DNA of 58,711 bases from Candidatus Halobonum tyrrellensis G22 (GCF_000495475.1 NZ_ASGZ01000052.1:1-58711), one strand, 5' to 3'. Shown: positions 41,817 through 50,900, counted from the first letter of the stretch. Notes: generated by a model from the letters alone, not told the origin. Program-made: numbers and translations.

Positions 41817-43487
41817 TCACATCGCGCCGCCCATGCCACCCATCCCGCCCATGCCGCCCATGCCGCCGCCGGGCGCGCCGCCCTCCTCGTCGCCGCCGGA
41901 CGTCGAGAGGTCGCCCGCGGCGATGATGTCGTCGATCTTGAGCACGAGGTTCGCGGCCTCGGTGGCACTCGAGAGCGCCTGCTCCTTCGAGTGGGCGGGT
42001 TCGACCACGCCGGTGTCGAACGTGTCCGACACGTCGCCGGAGAACACGTCGAGACCCGCGTTCTGGTCGCCGTTCTCGTGGGCCGCCCGGAGGTCGACCA
42101 GCGTGTCGATCGAGTCGAGACCCGCGTTCGCGGCGAGCGTGCGCGGTACGATCTCGAGCGCGTCGGCGAACGCCTCGACGGCCAACTGCTCGCGACCGCT
42201 CACGGAGTCGGCGTAGTCGCGCAGCCGGGAGGCGACCTCCACCTCGATGGCGCCGCCGCCCGCGACCACGCGGCCGTCGGAGACGGTGGTGGCGACCACG
42301 TCGAGCGCGTCCTGAACGCCGCGTTCGAGTTCGTCGACGACGTGCTCGGTCGAGCCGCGCAACAGCAGCGTCACGCCGTGGGCGTCGTCGCCGCCCTCGA
42401 CGTAGAACAGTTCGTCGGCGTCGTCACGCGACACCGTGCCGTGCCCGAGGTCGTCGGCGGTCGCCGACTCGACGTCCGAGACGATGGCGGCGTCGAGGAT
42501 GTTCTTGAGGAACTCCAGGTCGGACTTCTTCACGCGGCGGGCCGCGAGGATGCCCTCCTTCGCGAGGAAGTGCTGGGCCATGTCGTCGATGCCCTTCTGA
42601 CAGAAGACGACGTTCGCGCCCGTCTCCTTGATCGCCTGGACCTTCTCCTTGAGCTGGGTCTCCTCCTGGTCGAGGAAGCTCTGGAGTTGGTCGGGCGAGT
42701 CGATGGAGACGCTGGTGTCGGCGTCGGCCTCCTCGACCTCGATGGGGTCGTCGAGCAGCAGGACGTTGGCGTCGTCGAGCGACGTCGGCATGTCGTCGTG
42801 GACGGGGTCCTTGTCGATGACCGCACCCTGGAGGAGTTCGGACTCGGCGGCCGAGCGGCCCGTCTGGGTCTCCATCTTCACGTTCGCCAGGTCGACGACG
42901 TGCGAGCCGTCGTCCGCCTCGACGGACACCTGCTGGACCGCGCGGTAGACCAGGTCGGCGAGGACGTCCTTGTTGAGTTCGGCGCCCTTGCCGGTCATCG
43001 TGGTCTCGGCGACCTTCTTGATCCGCTCCTCGTCGTCGGGTTCGACCTGCTGGGCGACCTCGTCCACGGCCTCGCGCGCCTGCTCGCTCGCGAGGTGGAA
43101 CCCGTTAATGATCGCCGACGGGTGGATCTCCTGCTCGATGAGGTCCTCGGCGTTCTTGAGGAGTTCGCCCGCGATGGCGACGGCCGTCGTCGTCCCGTCG
43201 CCGGCCTCGTCCTCCTGGGTCTCGGCGACCTCGATGATCATCTCGGCCGTCGGGTTGTCGATGTCCATCGTCGTCAGGATGGTGACGCCGTCGTTGGTGA
43301 TGGTGACGTCGCCCATCGAGTCGACGAGCATCTTGTCCATCCCTTTCGGCCCGAGCGTCGAGCGGACGGCGTCCGCCACGGCGCGGGCCGCCGAGATGTT
43401 GTATTCCTGCGCGTCGCGGTCCTTCACACGCTGGGAGTCGTCACCCATGATGATCATGGGCTGACCCTGCATACGCCGTTGGCTCAT
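41817..43487 (-). CDS. thsA: Thermosome subunit (group II chaperonin)
   Basis: A 556-residue CCT/TRiC-type ATPase chaperonin. DAVRSTLGPKGMDKMLVDS, TITNDGVTIL and DEAGDGTTTAVAIAGELL form the N-terminal equatorial ATP site; VVAGGGAIEVEVASRL lies in the C-terminal half, and NAGLDSIDTLVDLRA is conserved. The protein ends in a Gly-Gly-Met repeat tail (GGMGGMGGMGG). Haloarchaea have two to three paralogues; I cannot tell which (the symbol is approximate). A heat-shock-like promoter lies just upstream. Confidence 0.95.
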   Translation of the reverse strand: MSQRRMQGQPMIIMGDDSQRVKDRDAQEYNISAARAVADAVRSTLGPKGMDKMLVDSMGDVTITNDGVTILTTMDIDNPTAEMIIEVAETQEDEAGDGTTTAVAIAGELLKNAEDLIEQEIHPSAIINGFHLASEQAREAVDEVAQQVEPDDEERIKKVAETTMTGKGAELNKDVLADLVYRAVQQVSVEADDGSHVVDLANVKMETQTGRSAAESELLQGAVIDKDPVHDDMPTSLDDANVLLLDDPIEVEEADADTSVSIDSPDQLQSFLDQEETQLKEKVQAIKETGANVVFCQKGIDDMAQHFLAKEGILAARRVKKSDLEFLKNILDAAIVSDVESATADDLGHGTVSRDDADELFYVEGGDDAHGVTLLLRGSTEHVVDELERGVQDALDVVATTVSDGRVVAGGGAIEVEVASRLRDYADSVSGREQLAVEAFADALEIVPRTLAANAGLDSIDTLVDLRAAHENGDQNAGLDVFSGDVSDTFDTGVVEPAHSKEQALSSATEAANLVLKIDDIIAAGDLSTSGGDEEGGAPGGGMGGMGGMGGMGGAM

Positions 43488-43514
43488 AGTCACTCGAAAT
43501 GATGTTGTGGTTCT

Positions 43515-43528
43515 ACATAAATCTTCGG
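43515..43528 (-). promoter_or_regulatory. Thermosome promoter (TATA/BRE)
   Basis: On the - strand the sequence reads CCGAAGATTTATGT, centred about 31 bp before ATG 43487. A CGAA element followed by a TTTAT(A/G) box is the arrangement described for heat-inducible Haloferax cct promoters. It fits near-leaderless, heat-regulated transcription; inducibility itself is inference. Confidence 0.55.
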
Positions 43529-43673
43529 AAAGCTGCCCGGGACCCTCCCGTCCCCCTCCGCCGGCGCGACCGGAGAATTCGCGGGTCACGAGTGCCCTAT
43601 ACGCTGGTAGTTGTTCTCACACCGCACGAGTATCCCGGCGTCACTGCCGGGGGTACGCGCCCGTTTTATATCC

Positions 43674-44069
43674 TCACTCCTCGTCGACCGGCGCCTTCCA
43701 GTTGACCCAGACGGTGCCGACGGCGAACGCGTCGCGCGTGTCGGTGTCGCGGGCGACTTCCAGCGTGTTGGTGCCCCGCGTCAGCGACGCCCCCGTCACG
43801 GAGTCGACCCAGTACTGCCAGCCGTCGCCCGGCGGGATGTCGAACCCCGAGAGCGGGTCGTCGTTGAGCAGGAGTTCGTGGCCGTACTCGCTGACGTCGA
43901 ACGCCTGCACCCCGAGGAACGCGTCGCGGGGGTCGGCGGTCGCCACCTCGAACTCGTGGGCGTCGGTCCGGTCGCCGGCGTCGTCGGCCCACTCAAGGTT
44001 CAGGCTGCGCCCCTCGGGGGCGAGTTGTGCACCGACGTTGACGGACGCGTAGGTCGCACGGGTTCGCAT
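43674..44069 (-). CDS. Haloarchaeal protein of unknown function (DUF7383-like)
   Basis: A 131-residue, beta-rich acidic protein. DAFLGVQAFDVSEYGHELLLNDDPLSGFDIPPGDGWQYW is a lectin/galactose-binding-like strand pattern. The C-terminus DTRDAFAVGTVWVNWKAPVD is typical of the small haloarchaeal family I recall as DUF7383. It has no signal peptide, so it is cytoplasmic. A TATA-like TTTTTA (- strand, 44095-44100) lies about 28 bp upstream of ATG 44069. Confidence 0.75.
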   Translation of the reverse strand: MRTRATYASVNVGAQLAPEGRSLNLEWADDAGDRTDAHEFEVATADPRDAFLGVQAFDVSEYGHELLLNDDPLSGFDIPPGDGWQYWVDSVTGASLTRGTNTLEVARDTDTRDAFAVGTVWVNWKAPVDEE

Positions 44070-44095
44070 ACGGAGCGGCTTCGGGACGGCGCGGT

Positions 44096-44100
44096 AAAAA
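44096..44100 (-). terminator. T-run serving as terminator and/or TATA element
   Basis: The + strand AAAAA reads TTTTT leftwards, 22 nt after the stop of the 56-residue gene and about 28 bp before the next leftward start at 44069. It can act as the terminator of the first and part of the promoter of the second. Confidence 0.4.
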
Positions 44101-44121
44101 GGACTGTCGTCCGGCGGGCGG

Positions 44122-44292
44122 CTACTCCTCGCGCGGCGGCGCGGGGAGGAGGTCCGACTCGGACTCCGCGGGCGGGTACTCGGGTTCGGCCTCCTCGTCG
44201 AGCGTGGCGACCTCTCGCTCGGCGAGGTGGGTTTCGAGTTGCTCGCGCTTCTTCCGGCCCTGCCGTTCGCGCCCGCGCTTCGTGTCTGGCAT
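44122..44292 (-). CDS. Small charged hypothetical protein
   Basis: A 56-residue protein: a basic N-terminal half (MPDTKRGRERQGRKKREQLE) followed by an acidic half rich in Glu/Pro (EEAEPEYPPAESESD). Such split-charge mini-proteins starting PDTK-GRE are common in haloarchaea; the function is unknown, and nucleic-acid or ribosome binding is only a guess. ATG 44292 is chosen over the upstream in-frame start at 44307. Confidence 0.65.
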   Translation of the reverse strand: MPDTKRGRERQGRKKREQLETHLAEREVATLDEEAEPEYPPAESESDLLPAPPREE

Positions 44293-44594
44293 CGTCACCC
44301 GTGACAACGATACCCACGGTTAAGAGTCTTTCCGCTCGAACGATCGGGGCGGATATCCGGTCGTACGCGGGTCGAGCGCCGCGTTCCGTCGTGGACTCGG
44401 TCGCCCGACCCGTCCGGCCCGGTGGAGCGACGGCGGCGCGAACCGGAACCGCCGGGTCGGCATAAGCGCCCGGCCGGCGAGTGCGGTCGGCCGATGACGC
44501 GCCCGTTAAGTGGCTCGGAGGCGTGATCCGGTGTAATGACCGATCGGGAGCGGGGAGCGAGTCGGAACGGACACCGGGTGCGGGGTGAGTTGTA
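44293..44594. other. Gene-poor spacer upstream of uvrA
   Basis: About 300 bp between the divergent small gene and uvrA. Apart from the leader ORF candidate at 44536-44595 and a TATA-like CCGTTAAG (44503-44510), I see no gene, RNA or repeat. AT-rich ACGGTTAAGAG (44317-44327) is the likely promoter of the leftward small gene. Confidence 0.5.
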
Positions 44595-44595
44595 G
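44536..44595 (+). CDS. Possible 19-residue leader peptide before uvrA
   Basis: ATG 44536 opens a short frame (MTDRERGASRNGHRVRGELL minus the stop) that ends at TAG 44593-44595 and shares its last base with the uvrA GTG (TAGTG). The TATA-like CCGTTAAG at 44503-44510 would place the transcript start near 44533, right before this ATG. It may be a translated leader coupled to uvrA, or chance. GGTGA at 44584-44588 could serve as the uvrA ribosome binding site inside it. Confidence 0.3.
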   Translation: MTDRERGASRNGHRVRGEL

Positions 44596-47500
44596 TGTCG
44601 AAGGAGTTCGTCCGGGTGACGGGGGCGGAGGAACACAACCTGAAGGACCTCGACGTGGAGATTCCGCGCGAGGAGTTCACGGTCGTCACCGGGCTGTCGG
44701 GGTCGGGCAAGTCGTCGCTCGCGTTCGAGACCATCTACGCCGAGGGGCAGCGGCGGTACATCGAGTCGCTGTCGGCGTACGCCCGGAACTTCCTGGGTCA
44801 GATGGACAAACCGCAGGTCGAGAGCGTCGAGGGGCTCTCGCCCGCCATCTCCATCGACCAGAAGAACGCCGCCAACAACCCCCGGTCGACCGTGGGGACG
44901 GTGACGGAGCTACACGACTACCTCCGCCTGCTGTACGCGCGCGTCGGGACGCCCCACTGTCCGGAGTGCGGCCGCGAGGTGGGCGAGCAGTCCGCCCAGC
45001 AGATGGTCCGCCGGGTGTTCGACCTGCCCGAGGGGACGCGCGCGATGATCGCCGCCCCCGTGGTCCGCGACCAGAAGGGCGCGTTCGAGGACCTGTTCGC
45101 CGACCTCCGCTCGGAGGGGTACGCCCGCGTCGAGGTGGACGGCGAGGAGTACGACCTCGCGTCGGAGGCGCCGGAGCTCGACGAGAACTACGACCACACG
45201 GTCGACGTGGTCGTCGACCGGATCAAGGTCCGCGAGGCGGACCGCTCGCGGATCACCGACTCCGTGGAGACGGCGCTCGAGGAGGCCGACGGCGTGATGA
45301 AGCTGATCGTGCCCGACCCGCCCGAGGAGGCGGGCGACCTGGGGACGACCGCCCGCTCGACGGGCGACCTGGCGGGCGACGGCGACTCGCGGGTCGTCGT
45401 GGAGTTCTCCGAGGAACTCGCCTGCACCCACTGCGGGATCGACTTCTCGGAGATCGAGACCCGCTCCTTCTCGTTCAACTCGCCGCACGGCGCCTGCCCG
45501 GAGTGTGAGGGGATCGGCTCGACCAAGGAGGTCGACGAGGACCTCGTCGTGCAAGACGAGTCGAAGCCGATCAAGTCGGTGTTCGAGCCGTGGAGCTACA
45601 ACCGGTCGTACTACCGGACGCGGCTGGACAACGTCGCGAACCACTTCGACGTGAGCGTGAACACGCCGTTCGAGGAGTTGGACGACGACGTGAAACGCCA
45701 GTTCCTCTACGGCACCGACCGCCAGGTGGAGTTCACCCAGCAGACGAAGAACGGCGTCCGCCGGAAGACCCAGCGGTTCGAGGGGGTCATCCCCAACCTC
45801 GAACGCCGACACGTCGAGACGGACTCCGACCGCACGCGCGAGCACATCGAGGACTTCATGGCGACCACGACCTGCCCCGCCTGCGACGGCACGCGGCTCA
45901 AGCCGCAGTCGCGGTCGGTGCTGGTCGAGGGCACGGCGATCACCGAGGTCAACCGGATGAGCATCGGCGACGCGCTCGTCCACTTCGAGGGGATGGAGTC
46001 GGCGCTCACGGACCGCGACCGCACCATCGCCGAGGAGATCCTCAAGGAGATCCGCGCGCGTCTCGGCTTCATGGAGGAGGTCGGGCTGGAGTACCTCACG
46101 CTCGACCGCGAGGCGGCGACGCTATCGGGCGGCGAGTCGCAGCGGATCCGCCTGGCCACGCAGGTCGGCTCCGGGCTGGTGGGCGTGCTGTACGTCCTCG
46201 ACGAGCCGTCGATCGGTCTCCACCAGCGCGACAACGACAAACTCCTCGACACGCTGGAGGGACTCCGGGACCTCGGCAACACGCTGATCGTGGTCGAACA
46301 CGACGAGGCGACGATGCGCCGCGCCGACACGATCGTCGACATGGGTCCCGGCCCGGGCAAGCGCGGCGGCGAGATCGTCGCGCAGGGCGACTTCGACGAC
46401 ATCGTCGCGGCCGACGACTCGCTCACGGGCGACTACCTCGCGGGGCGGAAGGGCATCCCGGTGCCCGACGAGCGCCGCGACTCGGAGGCGGCGCTCACGG
46501 TCGAAGGCGCCCGCCAGCACAACCTCGCGGACCTCGACGTCGACATCCCCGTCGGCACGTTCACCGCCATCACCGGCGTGTCGGGGTCGGGCAAGTCCAC
46601 CCTGATGCACGACGTGCTCTACAAGGGACTCGCCCGCGAGATGAACGACAACACCGAGGTCGACCCCGGCGAGCACGACGCGATCACGGGGGTGGAGCAC
46701 CTCGGCGGCGTCCGGCTGATCGACCAGTCGCCGATCGGCCGCACGCCGCGGTCGAACCCCGCGACGTACACCGACGTGTTCGACTACGTCCGCGAACTGT
46801 TCGCGGAGACGAAGCTGTCGAACCAGCGGGGGTACGACAAGGGCCGCTTCTCGTTCAACGTCAAGGGCGGCCGGTGTGAGGAGTGCGGCGGGCAGGGCAC
46901 CGTGAAAATCGAGATGAACTTCCTCTCGGACGTGTACGTCCCCTGCGAGGAGTGCGGCGGCGACCGCTACAACGACGAGACGCTCGACGTGACGTACAAG
47001 GGCGCGACCATCGCGGACGTACTCGACATGAGCGTCGACGAGGCGTACGAGTTCTTCGAGTCGCACTCGGGACTCAACCGTCGCCTGGGCCTGCTCCGGG
47101 ACGTGGGGCTCGGCTACATGCGGCTGGGTCAGCCGTCGACCACGCTCTCGGGCGGGGAGGCCCAGCGGGTCAAACTCGCCGAGGAGTTGGGGAAGAAGGA
47201 CGGCGGCGAGACGCTGTACCTGCTCGACGAACCGACCACGGGGCTCCACAAGGAGGACGAGCGGAAACTGATCGACGTGCTCCACCGCCTGACCGACAAG
47301 GGCAACACGGTGGTCGTGATCGAACACGAACTCGACTTGGTGAAGAACGCCGACCACGTCGTCGACCTGGGTCCGGAGGGCGGCGAGGGCGGCGGCGAAC
47401 TCGTCGCCGCGGGTACGCCCGAGGACGTCGCGCGGACCGACGGCTCGTACACCGGCGAGTACCTCCGCGACTACCTCCCCCGGGTTGACGTCGAGGGACC

Positions 47501-47609
47501 GCGCGCCGACCGCCGCCTCCCCGCCGAGGACGACGGCCGGACGGCCGGCGACGAGGCGGAGACGGAGGAGACGGACGAGGCGGAGGCGACCGCCGCGAGC
47601 GACGACTAG
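44595..47609 (+). CDS. uvrA: Excinuclease ABC subunit UvrA
   Basis: A 1004-residue DNA damage sensor of nucleotide excision repair. Two ABC ATPase halves: Walker A GLSGSGKSSLAF (about 35-46) with signature SGGESQRIRLA and DEPSIGLHQRD; and GVSGSGKSTLMHD with SGGEAQRVKLAEELG and DEPTTGLHKED. The zinc modules are CPECG...; CTHCG...CPECEG; CPACDGTRL and CEECGGQG...CEECGGDRY. The last 40 residues are an acidic extension. It is bacterial-type, acquired by haloarchaea; uvrB and uvrC are not in this window. The start is GTG 44595, with GGTGA six bases upstream. Confidence 0.95.
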   Translation: MSKEFVRVTGAEEHNLKDLDVEIPREEFTVVTGLSGSGKSSLAFETIYAEGQRRYIESLSAYARNFLGQMDKPQVESVEGLSPAISIDQKNAANNPRSTVGTVTELHDYLRLLYARVGTPHCPECGREVGEQSAQQMVRRVFDLPEGTRAMIAAPVVRDQKGAFEDLFADLRSEGYARVEVDGEEYDLASEAPELDENYDHTVDVVVDRIKVREADRSRITDSVETALEEADGVMKLIVPDPPEEAGDLGTTARSTGDLAGDGDSRVVVEFSEELACTHCGIDFSEIETRSFSFNSPHGACPECEGIGSTKEVDEDLVVQDESKPIKSVFEPWSYNRSYYRTRLDNVANHFDVSVNTPFEELDDDVKRQFLYGTDRQVEFTQQTKNGVRRKTQRFEGVIPNLERRHVETDSDRTREHIEDFMATTTCPACDGTRLKPQSRSVLVEGTAITEVNRMSIGDALVHFEGMESALTDRDRTIAEEILKEIRARLGFMEEVGLEYLTLDREAATLSGGESQRIRLATQVGSGLVGVLYVLDEPSIGLHQRDNDKLLDTLEGLRDLGNTLIVVEHDEATMRRADTIVDMGPGPGKRGGEIVAQGDFDDIVAADDSLTGDYLAGRKGIPVPDERRDSEAALTVEGARQHNLADLDVDIPVGTFTAITGVSGSGKSTLMHDVLYKGLAREMNDNTEVDPGEHDAITGVEHLGGVRLIDQSPIGRTPRSNPATYTDVFDYVRELFAETKLSNQRGYDKGRFSFNVKGGRCEECGGQGTVKIEMNFLSDVYVPCEECGGDRYNDETLDVTYKGATIADVLDMSVDEAYEFFESHSGLNRRLGLLRDVGLGYMRLGQPSTTLSGGEAQRVKLAEELGKKDGGETLYLLDEPTTGLHKEDERKLIDVLHRLTDKGNTVVVIEHELDLVKNADHVVDLGPEGGEGGGELVAAGTPEDVARTDGSYTGEYLRDYLPRVDVEGPRADRRLPAEDDGRTAGDEAETEETDEAEATAASDD

Positions 47610-47959
47610 CGGCGGCGACGGCCGGGCGGTACCCCCGCGGGCGGGAGCGGCCGACGAGACGGCTTTGCCCGCTTCTGCCGTCGAGCGAGCGACGCCGCGC
47701 CCGCTCGACGACGTGGGGTACGCGTTCGTCGGCTGGTTCCGTCGCGGTCGTCCCCGTCGCGTTCCTCCTCGGGGCAGTCGCGCCCGCGCGTTCGAGCGAA
47801 CCCACACCCCTGCACCTCGCCGGGGCCGCCGCGCCCCCGTTCGCCGGGACGCCGGCCGGGCGGTCGGCCCGCTGGGGGCGACGCTCTTGTGGGCGGTGGT
47901 AGGGCGTCGGACTACCCGTCTACGTTCTCTCGGGGCGGGATCCGCCCGCCTGACCGCGC
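47610..47959. other. Gene-free convergent spacer, possible remnant
   Basis: About 350 bp between the ends of uvrA and the leftward SnoaL-like gene. One + strand frame contains a hydrophobic stretch (SVAVVPVAFLLGAVAPA, near 47738-47788) with no start codon and a stop at 47897-47899. It may be the decayed end of a small membrane protein, or chance in GC-rich DNA. No repeat or RNA is seen. Confidence 0.3.
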
Positions 47960-48466
47960 TCAGTTCGACGGCCGGTCGCGCGCGCCGACCGCGAGCCGGG
48001 CGGCGTCGTCGGCGGCCTCCGGGAGCGCGTCGAGTTGCCGTGCCGCGCCGAGCGCGTCGGCCATCCACCACCACTCCGCGACCTGCCAGTCGGAGAAGCG
48101 GAGCCGGTGGACGACGTCCACCTCGAACGAGTCGCCGGCGTCCGCCGGGATGTCGGGACGGTCCGCCTCCAGCGTCCCCCGGCGCGTACAGAACAGCACG
48201 ACCGTGTCGTCTTGAACGACCACGTCGTCGACGGCGTCCTCGCCGTCGGGCACCGCCTCGTGCCACGCCGCGAGCGCGTCCGCGAACGCGTCGATACCCC
48301 TCGTCGTCGCGTCGCCGAACCCGTGGACCACGACCCCGTCGGCCACCAGCTCCCGCATCGCGTCGGGGTCCCCGCCGTCGACCACGTCGGTGACGACGCG
48401 GCGACTGCGCGCGGCGAGTTCCCGCGACCACTGTTCGCGCTGGCTCGGTTGATCCGGTTCGTTCAT
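47960..48466 (-). CDS. SnoaL-like / ester cyclase-type NTF2-fold protein
   Basis: A 168-residue protein of the NTF2-like superfamily. VVTDVVDGGDPDAMRELVADGVVVHGFG, GIDAFADALAAWHEAVPD and DSFEVDVVHRLRFSDWQVAEWWWMAD follow the SnoaL polyketide-cyclase-like pattern. Such proteins range from isomerases to small-ligand binders; none is predictable here. ATG 48466; longer in-frame sequence belongs to antisense of the neighbouring gene. Confidence 0.75.
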   Translation of the reverse strand: MNEPDQPSQREQWSRELAARSRRVVTDVVDGGDPDAMRELVADGVVVHGFGDATTRGIDAFADALAAWHEAVPDGEDAVDDVVVQDDTVVLFCTRRGTLEADRPDIPADAGDSFEVDVVHRLRFSDWQVAEWWWMADALGAARQLDALPEAADDAARLAVGARDRPSN

Positions 48467-48601
48467 GCTAGATTCGACGCCCCGTCGAGGGATAGTCGTT
48501 GTCGCCGCACGTGCAGGGTCGGCCGCGAGTCGTTCCCACACGGCGGCGAGATGGTTCCCGCCGACGGCGGCTTTTCGGTCCCCGACGACGTACGGACGCG
48601 C

Positions 48602-49594
48602 ATGGTCACGGCATACGCCGCCCTGGGGGACGGCCTGGTGGTCGTCGACACCGAACGGGAGACGGCGACCCGCGCGTCGGCGCTCGACGGCCGCGCGCTG
48701 GAGTGTCTCGCCGTCCACCCCGACGCGCCCGACCGGCCGGTCGTCGGGACGTTCGAGTCGGGGCTGTACCGTTCGACCGACGCGGGCGAGACCTTCGAAC
48801 GGGTCGACGAGTTCGGCGCCGACGCCGTGATGTCGGCGGCGTTCGCGCCCGGCGACCCCGACGAACTCTGGGCGGGGACGGAGCCGTCGCGCGTCTACCG
48901 GTCGACCGACGCGGGCGACTCGTGGGCCGAACTGGACGGGCTGACCGACCTCGACTCCGCCGACGAGTGGTCGTTCCCGCCGCGGCCGCACACCCACCAC
49001 GTCCGGTGGCTTGAACCCCACCCGACCGACCCCGAGCGGTGGTACGTCGCCGTCGAGGCGGGCGCGCTCGTCCGCACCGACGACCGCGGGGAGACGTGGC
49101 GCGACCGGGTGCCCGACGGGCGTATCGACAACCACACGCTGGCGACCCACCCCGACGCCCCCGACCGGGTGTGGGTCGCCGCGGGCGACGGCTACGCGGA
49201 GTCGGACGACGCGGGCGAGACGTGGCGCGTACTGGAGGAGGGACTCGACCGCACCTACTGCTGGAGCGTCGCCGTCGACGCGGGCGACCCCGACCGGGTG
49301 CTCGTCTCGGCCGCCCGCTCCGCCCGCGAGGCGCACACCGCGGCGCGCGCGGAGACGTACGTCTACCGCAAGGAGGGGGACGGCGAGTGGGAACGGCTGG
49401 ACGACGCCGGCCTGCCGGTCGGCGAGGGGGTCACTCGGCCGGTGCTCGCGCGCGGCGACGCGGGCGAGTTCCTCGCGCTGTCGAACCGCGGGCTGTTCCG
49501 GACCGACGACGCGGGCGACTCGTGGACCGCGGTCGACGTGCAGTGGCCCGAGGGGTTCGAGTCCGCGACGGCGCGCGGACTCGCGGTCGTCTGA
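48602..49594 (+). CDS. Asp-box (BNR-like) beta-propeller protein
   Basis: A 330-residue protein with five Asp-box repeats: RSTDAGETFE, RSTDAGDSWAE, RTDDRGETWRD, ESDDAGETWRV and RTDDAGDSWTA. Each caps a propeller blade as in sialidases, VPS10 and Ycf48. HTHHVRWLEPHPTDPERWYVAVEAGALVR is the family core of the glycosyl hydrolase/WD40-like haloarchaeal protein. There is no signal peptide, so it is likely cytoplasmic and probably not a sialidase. ATG 48602 is divergent from the SnoaL-like gene. Confidence 0.82.
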   Translation: MVTAYAALGDGLVVVDTERETATRASALDGRALECLAVHPDAPDRPVVGTFESGLYRSTDAGETFERVDEFGADAVMSAAFAPGDPDELWAGTEPSRVYRSTDAGDSWAELDGLTDLDSADEWSFPPRPHTHHVRWLEPHPTDPERWYVAVEAGALVRTDDRGETWRDRVPDGRIDNHTLATHPDAPDRVWVAAGDGYAESDDAGETWRVLEEGLDRTYCWSVAVDAGDPDRVLVSAARSAREAHTAARAETYVYRKEGDGEWERLDDAGLPVGEGVTRPVLARGDAGEFLALSNRGLFRTDDAGDSWTAVDVQWPEGFESATARGLAVV

Positions 49595-49820
49595 GCCGGC
49601 GACGGACGATTTTCTGGGGCCGGCACCGACCCGCACCGGCGAGTCGGAGGCCCGCCGCCTCGACTCGATAAACCGCTCGGCGCGATATCGAATCCCCTTC
49701 GGCGACGAACGGCCGGTCGAACACCGGGGCGACGGACGGGGCCGGACTCCGTCCCTCTCGCGTGACAGCCGGCGATACTCCGACCGCGAAACCTATCAGC
49801 CTCCGCGCGTACCGGCGGGT

Positions 49821-50900
49821 ATGTACGACTTCGTCGTGGTCGGCGTCGGCCCGGCCGGCGCGCGGTTCGCCCGCCGGGCGGCCGAGGCCGGGTACGACGT
49901 GCTGGCGCTGGAGAAGGGGGAGGTGGGGACGCCGCTGGCGTGTTCGGGACACGTCTCGACGGACCTCTGGGAGTACGTCCCGGAGGAGGCGAAGGGCCGA
50001 CTGCTCCAGAACCGGGTGTACGGCGCGGACTTCCACGTCGGCGGGCCGGGGACGGACGCCGAACGGTTCTACAAGCGCGAGGAGGTGTCGAACGTCGTCG
50101 ACCGCGTGGAGTTGGACCGGACGCTCGCCGACGCCGCCCGCGACGCCGGCGCGGACGTACGCGAGGGCCACACGGTGACGAGCGTCCGCGAGCGTCCGGG
50201 CGGCGTCGACGTGACCGCGAGCGTCGCCGGCAGCGAGGAGACGTTCGAGGCGCGGATGGTCGCGGGCGCCGACGGGCCGGTGTCGCGCGTCCGCGACCAG
50301 TTGGGGCTACCGGGGCCGGGGGAACTCCTCCACGGCGTGCTCGCGTTCGACGACGAACCCGACTTCGGCGACCACGTGAGCGTCCACCTCACCGCGCCGC
50401 GCTTCTTCGCGTGGCGCATCCCCCGCGGCGAGGCGGGCGTCGAGTACGGACTCGGCGCGCCGCCGGGCCACGAGGTGCGCGCCCTGTTCGACCGGCTGAC
50501 CGACGCGTACGGCGTCGAGACCGACCGGTTCTGCTCGGGCGCGATCCCGGTCGGCCCGCCCGCCGAGACGGTGTCGACCCGGGGGTTCCTCCTCGGCGAC
50601 GCGGCGGGGCAGACCAAGCCGTTCACCGGCGGCGGCATCCTCTACGGGATGCGCGCGGCCGACGTCGCGGCCGAGGTGATAGAGCCGACCGACCCCACGA
50701 CGCTGGAGCGGTACGAGTCGGGGTGGCGCGCCGACCTCTCGCGGGAGATAGCGCTCGGCCGGTGGATCCGGCGGGCGTACTCGCTGCCCGAACCCGTCCA
50801 GCGACTGGGACTGGGGGCGCTCTCGGGGGAGATTGCCGTCCACATGGACGAGCCGAGTTCGTTCTTCTCCCGCGAGCACCTCCGAACCCTGTTCTCGTGA
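49821..50900 (+). CDS. Geranylgeranyl reductase family flavoprotein
   Basis: A 359-residue FAD enzyme of the family that saturates isoprenoid chains (archaeal lipids, menaquinone side chains). The FAD motif VVGVGPAGARFARRAAEAG is at 5-23, PLACSGHVS is the conserved loop near the flavin, FFAWRIPRGEAGVEYGLG is the substrate-cavity motif and GDAAGQTKPFTGGGILYGM is the second FAD motif. TATA-like AAACCTATCA (49789-49798) lies about 25-30 bp before ATG 49821, so it is leaderless. Haloarchaea have several paralogues; the exact substrate is uncertain. Confidence 0.9.
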   Translation: MYDFVVVGVGPAGARFARRAAEAGYDVLALEKGEVGTPLACSGHVSTDLWEYVPEEAKGRLLQNRVYGADFHVGGPGTDAERFYKREEVSNVVDRVELDRTLADAARDAGADVREGHTVTSVRERPGGVDVTASVAGSEETFEARMVAGADGPVSRVRDQLGLPGPGELLHGVLAFDDEPDFGDHVSVHLTAPRFFAWRIPRGEAGVEYGLGAPPGHEVRALFDRLTDAYGVETDRFCSGAIPVGPPAETVSTRGFLLGDAAGQTKPFTGGGILYGMRAADVAAEVIEPTDPTTLERYESGWRADLSREIALGRWIRRAYSLPEPVQRLGLGALSGEIAVHMDEPSSFFSREHLRTLFS

